The notes below the pieces were generated by a model. That model saw only the letters and a list, made by a program, of their open reading frames with translations. It made no database searches and was not told where the DNA came from. From the NCBI GenBank assembly GCA_041158225.1, contig JBEBBU010000139.1, positions 1-10,879 of the forward strand: 10,879 nt of DNA, read 5' to 3'. Positions within the stretch are counted from its first letter, which is position 1. Every line of letters begins with the position of its first letter. The stretch is from JBEBBU01 sp041158225. GTDB lineage: Bacteria; Pseudomonadota; Gammaproteobacteria; Methylococcales; Methylococcaceae. Positions 7,363 to 10,879 of this stretch are shown here, piece by piece. Position numbers and translations under genes: made by a program.

Positions 7363-7388
7363 GACTAAGTCATATAAACTAAGTTTAT
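7363..7388. promoter_or_regulatory. Tandem palindromic operator of the antitoxin gene
   Basis: Two palindromes share the core ACTAAGT: GACT-A-AGTC (7363-7371) and ATAAACT-A-AGTTTAT (7374-7388). Their centres are 14 bases apart. They lie directly upstream of the Phd/YefM gene and overlap a possible -10 (TATAAA, 7373-7378). Phd-family antitoxins repress their own promoters by binding paired palindromes, so this is a good candidate autoregulatory operator. The symmetry is visible; the binding is inferred. Confidence 0.5.
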
Positions 7389-7401
7389 TAAGGTGCTTGT
7401 C

Positions 7402-7647
7402 ATGCAGACCTATAATATTCACGACGCTAAAACTCAATTATCCCGTTTGGTAGAGCAGGCCGCCAAGGGTGAACCGTTTATCATTGCCAAGGCTGGCAAG
7501 CCGATGGTTAAAGTGATGGCGCTCAATGCGCCAGAGCCTTCTCAAATCAAACGCTTCGGTTTTATGGCTGGTCAAATCCATGTACCAGATGATTTTGACC
7601 GAATGGGGGAAGAAGAAATGGATACCGCCCCGGATATTTCAGCGTAA
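7402..7647 (+). CDS. Phd/YefM-family antitoxin without visible toxin
   Basis: The 81-residue product has the Phd/YefM fold signature: an N-terminal YNIHDAKTQLSRLVEQAAKGEPFIIAKAGKPMVKV DNA-binding and dimerisation domain, then a C-terminal segment containing GQIHVPDDFDRM, which in relatives wraps the cognate toxin. ATG 7402 is preferred over the in-frame GTG 7393 because AAGGTG lies at good spacing upstream and family members begin with this sequence. VapC-type PIN toxins normally follow such genes immediately. Here the next 169 bases carry no PIN-like frame in either readable phase, so the toxin is missing. The last residues (EEEMDTAPDISA) look less conserved than usual. The gene is either an orphan antitoxin or a TA remnant at the edge of the island. 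Confidence 0.85.
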   Translation: MQTYNIHDAKTQLSRLVEQAAKGEPFIIAKAGKPMVKVMALNAPEPSQIKRFGFMAGQIHVPDDFDRMGEEEMDTAPDISA

Positions 7648-7816
7648 ATGGCTGATTTCTGGATATTGCACAAGCGATACAATCGTTATCACAGAAGTAG
7701 GCATGTCTACCCGCAGCCATTATTACTGCGGCAGTCTGCGGTACCTTGCCGAGGCAACCCGGTTGCTTCTGCTCACGATCTGCATCCAAATCCAATGGAT
7801 TGAACTGGACTTGACC
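7648..7816 (+). other. Non-coding stretch between antitoxin and mosaic gene
   Basis: These 169 bases occupy the place where a VapC-type toxin or an RM promoter would be expected. One frame opens at ATG 7648 directly after the antitoxin stop and encodes about 50 residues with no recognisable motif. The frame of the mosaic gene is open through here as well, but codes for unconvincing sequence. TACAAT at about 7677 resembles a -10 box, without a good -35. The stretch probably contains the promoter of the downstream operon. Confidence 0.4.
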
Positions 7817-8686
7817 ATGACAAACGTACAACAACGCGCTGAACTGCAGCGCCGCATCTGGCAAATCGCCAATGATGTCCGCGGTGCCGTTGACGGCTGG
7901 GATTTCAAGCAATACGTGCTGGGTACCCTGTTCTACCGCTTCATCAGTGAGAACTTTGCGGCCTATATGGAAGGTGGCGATGGCAGTGTCCACTATGCTG
8001 AGCTACCAGATAGCATCATCACCCCGGACATCAAAGATGACGCCCTCAAGACCAAGGGCTATTGCATTTATCCCAGCCAGCTGTTTGCCAGCGTGGTTGC
8101 CGGTGCGAATACCAATGAAAGTCTGAACACCCATCTGGCTCATATTTTTACCGCCATTGAAAGCTCGGCCAACGGTGAATCCCGTGCCGAGTATGGACAC
8201 GCCCTCATGAGTAAACTCTCCCGCTATCTGGGCGAGCAGTTTGGCCAAGGCTTTTCAGTGGCCAACCTTAAAAATTTTCGCCAGTTCTATTTAACCTTTC
8301 CCAGCCCGGATGAATTCGCTACGCACTGCGTAGCGAATCTTGGCTGGACGCATGTGCGCCTGATCATGCGGCTGGAAAGTGCCGCTGAACGAAACTACTA
8401 CCTGCAAGAATCCAGCAGCCAGAATTGGAGTTCACGCCTGCTCGAACGCAACATAAAAAGCGGCAACTACCGCCGCGTTTTGGCGCACCAGAACCCGCAG
8501 AACGATGAGCTGCCCAGCAACAACGCAGCCCCGTTTATCAAAGACCCGTATGTGCTGGAGTTTCTGGGCGTACCCGATCATTTAAGCGGCAAAGAAAGCC
8601 TTTTAGAACAAAGCCTGATTAACCAGCTGCGCGGAGACATCGATGCCATTGTTGCGGAAATTGAAGGTGAGGAGGTTGATGTATGA
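7817..8686 (+). CDS. HsdM-N / YhcG-N / HsdM-C mosaic protein
   Basis: The 289-residue frame is intact but composite. Residues 1-120 (from MTNVQQRAELQRRIWQIAND, through DGWDFKQYVLGTLFYRFISE, to AIESSANG) are the N-terminal helical domain of a type I methyltransferase subunit HsdM. At about residue 121 (base 8177) the sequence changes to the N-terminal domain of a YhcG/DUF1016 protein: YGHALMSKLSRYL, FGQGFSVANLKNFRQFYLTF, QNWSSRLLERNI, IKDPYVLEFLGV, to about residue 270. Residues 271-289 (LRGDIDAIVAEIEGEEVDV) are the characteristic C-terminal tail of HsdM. The SAM-binding and NPPF motifs of HsdM and the PDDEXK half of YhcG are both absent. ATG 7817 is the normal HsdM start; upstream in-frame ATGs give no homologous sequence. 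The stop overlaps the next start (ATGA). No methyltransferase or nuclease activity is expected; a binding or scaffold role, or no role, is possible. Confidence 0.85.
   Translation: MTNVQQRAELQRRIWQIANDVRGAVDGWDFKQYVLGTLFYRFISENFAAYMEGGDGSVHYAELPDSIITPDIKDDALKTKGYCIYPSQLFASVVAGANTNESLNTHLAHIFTAIESSANGESRAEYGHALMSKLSRYLGEQFGQGFSVANLKNFRQFYLTFPSPDEFATHCVANLGWTHVRLIMRLESAAERNYYLQESSSQNWSSRLLERNIKSGNYRRVLAHQNPQNDELPSNNAAPFIKDPYVLEFLGVPDHLSGKESLLEQSLINQLRGDIDAIVAEIEGEEVDV
8314..8338. repeat. In-frame 12-bp perfect palindrome within the mosaic gene
   Basis: ATTCGCTACGCA (8314-8325) and TGCGTAGCGAAT (8327-8338) are exact inverted copies around a single C. The element codes for EFATHCVAN (residues 166-174) between FYLTFPSP and LGWTHVRL, where YhcG proteins normally have a variable linker. 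It looks like a small palindromic element inserted without breaking the frame. The symmetry is seen directly; mobility is inferred. Confidence 0.7.
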
Positions 8687-9723
8687 GCGATCAACCTATA
8701 GCATTAACCCCGCCACCCGAGGGTTATGCCGACTGGCTGGTCGAACTAAAAACACGCATACACATCGCCCAGCAACGCGCTACGCTGTCCGTCAACCGCG
8801 AACTGGTGCTGCTGTACTGGCAGATAGGCAGCGACATCCTGGTGCGCCAAGCTGAACAAGGCTGGGGCGCGAAGGTGATCGAACGCCTGGCGCACGATTT
8901 GCGAACTGCCTTCCCGGAAATGAAAGGGTTTTCTCCGCGTAATCTCAAGTACATGCGTGCTTTTGCCCAAAACTGGCCTGATGCTGAATTTGTGCAAGCG
9001 GTGCTTGCACAATTACCTTGGTATCACCAATTGGCGCTGCTGGATAAGTTAACCAGCCTTGATACTCGTCGCTGGTACGCTGTAAAGGCGATCGAGCACA
9101 ACTGGTCGCGTAACGTACTGGTCATGCAGATCGAAACCCGCTTGCATGAGCGCAGCGGCGCTGCGGTAACCAACTTTGAAGCCAGCCTGCCCAAACCACA
9201 GTCAGACCTCGCGCGAGAGTCCATCAAAGACCCCTACCGCTTTGACTTCTTAGGCCTGACCGACGAGGCGCAAGAACGCGAGGTGGAACATGCCTTGGTC
9301 AGGCACGTTACCGAATTTCTGCTGGAACTGGGCGCAGGCTTTGCCTTCGTCGGACGGCAGGTGCTGCTGGATGTGGGCGGCGACGAGTTCTTCATTGACC
9401 TGCTGTTTTATCACCTGAAGTTGCGCTGCTATGTGGTGATTGAACTCAAGGCCGGCAAATTCAAGCCCGAGCATCTGGGGCAATTGGGCTTCTACCTGAC
9501 CGCCATAGACCGCCAGGTGAAAGGCGAACAGGACAACCCCACCATCGGTTTGCTGCTGTGCAAGAGTAAAAACAAAGTGGTGGCCGAGTATGCCTTGGGC
9601 GACAAAACCCAACCCATGGGCATTGCCGAATACAAACTGCTGGAATCCTTACCCGAACCGCTGCAAACCAACCTGCCCAGCATTGAGCAGATTGAACGGG
9701 AATTGCAGGGGGGCAATGCATGA
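8683..9723 (+). CDS. YhcG/DUF1016 PDDEXK nuclease-domain protein
   Basis: This 346-residue protein is a full-length member of the YhcG (DUF1016) family. The N-terminal helical domain runs to about residue 180, with LLYWQIGSDI, KGFSPRNLKYMRAFAQNWP, AQLPWYHQLALLDKL and IKDPYRFDFLGL. The C-terminal PDDEXK nuclease fold contains GAGFAFVGRQVLLDVGGDEF, D239 in IDLLFYH, and E254/K256 in VIELKAGKFKPEHLGQL, which are the expected catalytic residues. Such genes often sit between hsdM and hsdS in type I RM operons, and a defence-related DNA-cleavage role is suspected but not settled. The start has a strong ribosome site (GAGGAGG) and overlaps the preceding stop (ATGA); its own stop overlaps the HsdS start the same way. 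Its N-domain is clearly divergent from the YhcG segment in the mosaic gene just upstream. Confidence 0.93.
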   Translation: MSDQPIALTPPPEGYADWLVELKTRIHIAQQRATLSVNRELVLLYWQIGSDILVRQAEQGWGAKVIERLAHDLRTAFPEMKGFSPRNLKYMRAFAQNWPDAEFVQAVLAQLPWYHQLALLDKLTSLDTRRWYAVKAIEHNWSRNVLVMQIETRLHERSGAAVTNFEASLPKPQSDLARESIKDPYRFDFLGLTDEAQEREVEHALVRHVTEFLLELGAGFAFVGRQVLLDVGGDEFFIDLLFYHLKLRCYVVIELKAGKFKPEHLGQLGFYLTAIDRQVKGEQDNPTIGLLLCKSKNKVVAEYALGDKTQPMGIAEYKLLESLPEPLQTNLPSIEQIERELQGGNA

Positions 9724-9947
9724 GCGGCGTGAACTTTTTGGAAAAGCTGCTGGATGGGGTTGAGGTGGAGTGGAAGGCGCTGGGGGAGATTGGAACTTTT
9801 ATTCGTGGTCGTCGCTTTACGAAAGCGGATTATGTGGATGAAGGCATCAGCGTCATCCACTATGGAGAAATTTACACTCAATACGGTGTGTGGGCTGATC
9901 ACGCCATCTCACAGGTCCGTTCGGATATTGAATGCTGTTCTACCTAA
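9720..9947 (+). pseudogene. hsdS: HsdS specificity-subunit stump (truncated)
   Basis: The frame starts with an ATGA overlap and gives 75 residues before a stop. GVEVEWKALGEIGTFIRGRRFTKADYVDEG and VIHYGEIYTQYGVWADHAISQVRSDI form the start of the first target-recognition domain of a type I specificity subunit. Such subunits are usually about 400 residues with two recognition domains. After RSDI the sequence departs from HsdS and stops within a few codons. The rest of TRD1, the spacer helices and TRD2 are gone, so DNA target recognition cannot remain. A deletion running from about base 9930 into downstream DNA explains it best. Confidence 0.85.
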
Positions 9948-10050
9948 GATGAGTCCGCTGAATCCGCAGTACCTGACAAAAAAGCAGGGCGTTTTTCAGA
10001 AAATAGCTGATTTTGTCGAGAAATTCAAAGGCGTAGGTGGCGTGATATGA
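9930..10050 (+). pseudogene. C-terminal fragment of an unidentified protein
   Basis: In another frame from the HsdS stump, bases from about 9930 to the TGA at 10048-10050 read LPKMSPLNPQYLTKKQ followed by GVFQKIADFVEKFKGVGGVI. This looks like the end of a real protein: it is helical and charged, with a well-placed stop. It is probably the tail of a gene that once followed hsdS, joined here by deletion. HsdR is possible because it often ends such operons, but I cannot identify it. There is no start codon of its own with a ribosome site. Confidence 0.45.
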
Positions 10051-10160
10051 GCCAGCGCAAACCACCCCGACTGCCAAAGAAAACCGAGAGCGCCATCCAA
10101 TATCGCATGTTGCCGTTTACGCAAGCCTGTCAGATGTCAGCAGCCAGACCGTTTCCCTGA
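10047..10160 (+). pseudogene. Truncated start of an unidentified gene
   Basis: ATG 10047 overlaps the preceding stop as ATGA, the same coupling used throughout this operon. It opens MSQRKPPRLPKKTESAIQYR, a basic N-terminus. From about base 10110 the frame runs antisense into the 3' end of the methyltransferase gene and stops at 10158-10160. It is probably the first 20-odd codons of an operon gene cut at the island boundary. I do not recognise the family. Confidence 0.4.
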
Positions 10161-10782
10161 GTTGCGTCAGTCCCCGGCGCCTTAGCCCTTCGTTGTGGTC
10201 AATGACTTCTGATGTCTCCAGTAATTCAGCCCGGTATTCCGGAGCGAATAGTGTCATGATTTCACTGTCACGCACTGAAAAAGGCGGTCCCTGCATTTCA
10301 TCTTCCGGATAACTCAGCGTAATCAGCAGGATGGGAGCCCCATTGGCCAGCATGCTGAGCTTTTGTACATAGGCAGGTCTGAGATGAGGCGGCATGGCAA
10401 TGAGCGCTGCGCGGTCATAGACCGCATCCACGACACCTACAGTTTCCGGAGTTATCTGGAAAATATCACCTTCCAGCAGAACCAGTGTGTCAGATGCCCA
10501 GCGTCTGGTGCCTGTCTGATCCATGGCAAGTTCAGGTGTCATGCCCGATGTTTCCCAGAAAGACTGGATGGCCAAAGGGCTCAGTTCAATACCCGTCACG
10601 CTATGCCCCAGCGCGTGCAGATACTGCAGGTCAACACTCTTGCCGCAAAGCGGAAGCAGCACATGCCTGCTACCGGATAAATCCAGAACTGGCAGGTATT
10701 TCTGGAGGAGTGGGTTGACCCTGTCCAGATGAAAGCCAGTTTGTCCCTCTTGCCATTTGCTCAACCAGAACTCAGGTTCCAT
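10117..10782 (-). CDS. tpm: Thiopurine S-methyltransferase (bacterial TPMT)
   Basis: This 221-residue cytosolic enzyme matches bacterial thiopurine methyltransferases over its full length. It has the family opening EFWLSKWQEGQTGFH, the SAM-binding core VLLPLCGKSVDLQYL followed by GHSVTGIELSPLAI (about residues 41-71), VDAVYDRAALIAMPP, and the C-terminal QLRETVWLLTS. Bacterial members methylate thiopurines and can give volatile methylated selenium or tellurium compounds, hence tellurite or selenite tolerance. A GGAGG ribosome site sits about eight bases upstream of the ATG at 10780-10782. It converges on the defence block, and its stop (10117-10119) marks the right end of the foreign DNA. It probably follows the partial minus-strand gene at the right edge. 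Confidence 0.93.
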   Translation of the reverse strand: MEPEFWLSKWQEGQTGFHLDRVNPLLQKYLPVLDLSGSRHVLLPLCGKSVDLQYLHALGHSVTGIELSPLAIQSFWETSGMTPELAMDQTGTRRWASDTLVLLEGDIFQITPETVGVVDAVYDRAALIAMPPHLRPAYVQKLSMLANGAPILLITLSYPEDEMQGPPFSVRDSEIMTLFAPEYRAELLETSEVIDHNEGLRRRGLTQLRETVWLLTSDRLA

Positions 10783-10805
10783 GATGTGGCCTCCATGACT
10801 GTGGA

Positions 10806-10879
10806 TCAGTTTTTATAATCAAGTTCCAGGGAGAGGACAATACCCTGATTTTCATCATAGCGCGCTGTCTGGTTGCCAG
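10806..10879 (-). CDS. C-terminal end of an unidentified protein (partial)
   Basis: The minus strand from the right edge reads GNQTARYDENQGIVLSLELDYKN and then stops at 10806-10808, 23 bases before the tpm start. The alternating polar and hydrophobic run (GIVLSLELDY) would fit the last strand of a beta-barrel or another beta-rich protein. With only about 24 codons visible, neither the coding status nor the family is certain. Confidence 0.35.
   Translation of the reverse strand, partial: GNQTARYDENQGIVLSLELDYKN

Larger units (their letters stand above)
7361..10116. other. Foreign-looking defence-gene block (remnant type I RM island)
   Basis: Between the end of the nuclease gene and the end of the convergent methyltransferase gene lie an orphan antitoxin, an HsdM/YhcG mosaic, a full YhcG nuclease, an HsdS stump and two unidentified fragments. 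Arginine codons change: the complete YhcG gene uses AGA/AGG about once in twenty arginines, whereas the neighbouring exonuclease gene uses them for roughly half. This fits horizontal acquisition followed by deletion. No integrase, transposase, att repeat or target duplication was seen, so the exact ends are inferred from gene boundaries. Confidence 0.6.

Noticed and set aside
7648..7803. Possible VapC/PIN toxin directly after the antitoxin
   Set aside because: The roughly 50-residue frame has none of the PIN acidic motifs or hydrophobic strands and is far too short.
7526..7816. Extension of the mosaic gene back to ATG 7526
   Set aside because: The added 97 residues overlap the antitoxin gene and show no HsdM-like sequence; HsdM proteins begin at the equivalent of 7817.
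7817..8686. A functional HsdM methyltransferase
   Set aside because: The SAM-binding and NPPF catalytic motifs and the whole central domain are absent; only the two ends of HsdM remain.
8683..9723. The complete YhcG gene as a recent duplicate that gave rise to the mosaic segment
   Set aside because: The corresponding N-domains are highly divergent, so the mosaic segment comes from a different YhcG lineage.

Overview
The window looks like chromosomal DNA of a Gram-negative proteobacterium, probably beta- or gammaproteobacterial. The support is a TonB-dependent outer-membrane receptor with a Sec signal, a YaiI/UPF0178 protein, a ChrA chromate transporter, a Crp/Fnr regulator and a bacterial thiopurine methyltransferase. 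I cannot name the genus. The resident genes use AGA/AGG for arginine unusually often.

Layout. 1-2417 (minus strand): yaiI followed by a TonB-dependent receptor that runs off the left edge. 2418-2516: a divergent intergenic region with two pairs of 9-bp direct repeats. 2517-4837 (plus): chrA coupled through a TGATG overlap to an orphan D12-class DNA adenine methylase. 4838-5238: two dyads, a 45-residue single-span membrane protein, and a perfect 12-bp inverted repeat. 5239-7360 (plus): a Crp/Fnr regulator whose recognition helix has the FNR-type E-x-x-S-R pattern, then an FNR-like TGAT-N4-ATCA box, then a DnaQ-type exonuclease fused to a UvrC/Cho-type GIY-YIG nuclease. 7361 to about 10116: a foreign-looking defence-gene block. 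10117-10879 (minus): thiopurine S-methyltransferase and the last residues of an unidentified upstream protein.

The defence block is the unusual part. It starts with a Phd/YefM antitoxin that has no visible toxin. Then come three ATGA-coupled open frames that look like a type I restriction-modification operon which has lost its methyltransferase core and has no HsdR in the window. The first frame is a mosaic: an HsdM N-terminal helical domain, the N-terminal half of a YhcG/DUF1016 protein in place of the methyltransferase domain, and the extreme C-terminal tail of HsdM. The second is a complete YhcG/DUF1016 PDDEXK nuclease of a different subfamily. The third is a 75-residue HsdS stump. After it lie about 100 bases of an out-of-frame fragment and the start of another truncated gene, directly against the end of the methyltransferase gene. 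The mosaic frame has no stops and keeps its translational coupling. It could be a recombination relic or a chimera that is still expressed; sequence alone cannot decide.

No tRNA, rRNA, CRISPR array, transposase, integrase or convincing rho-independent terminator was seen.
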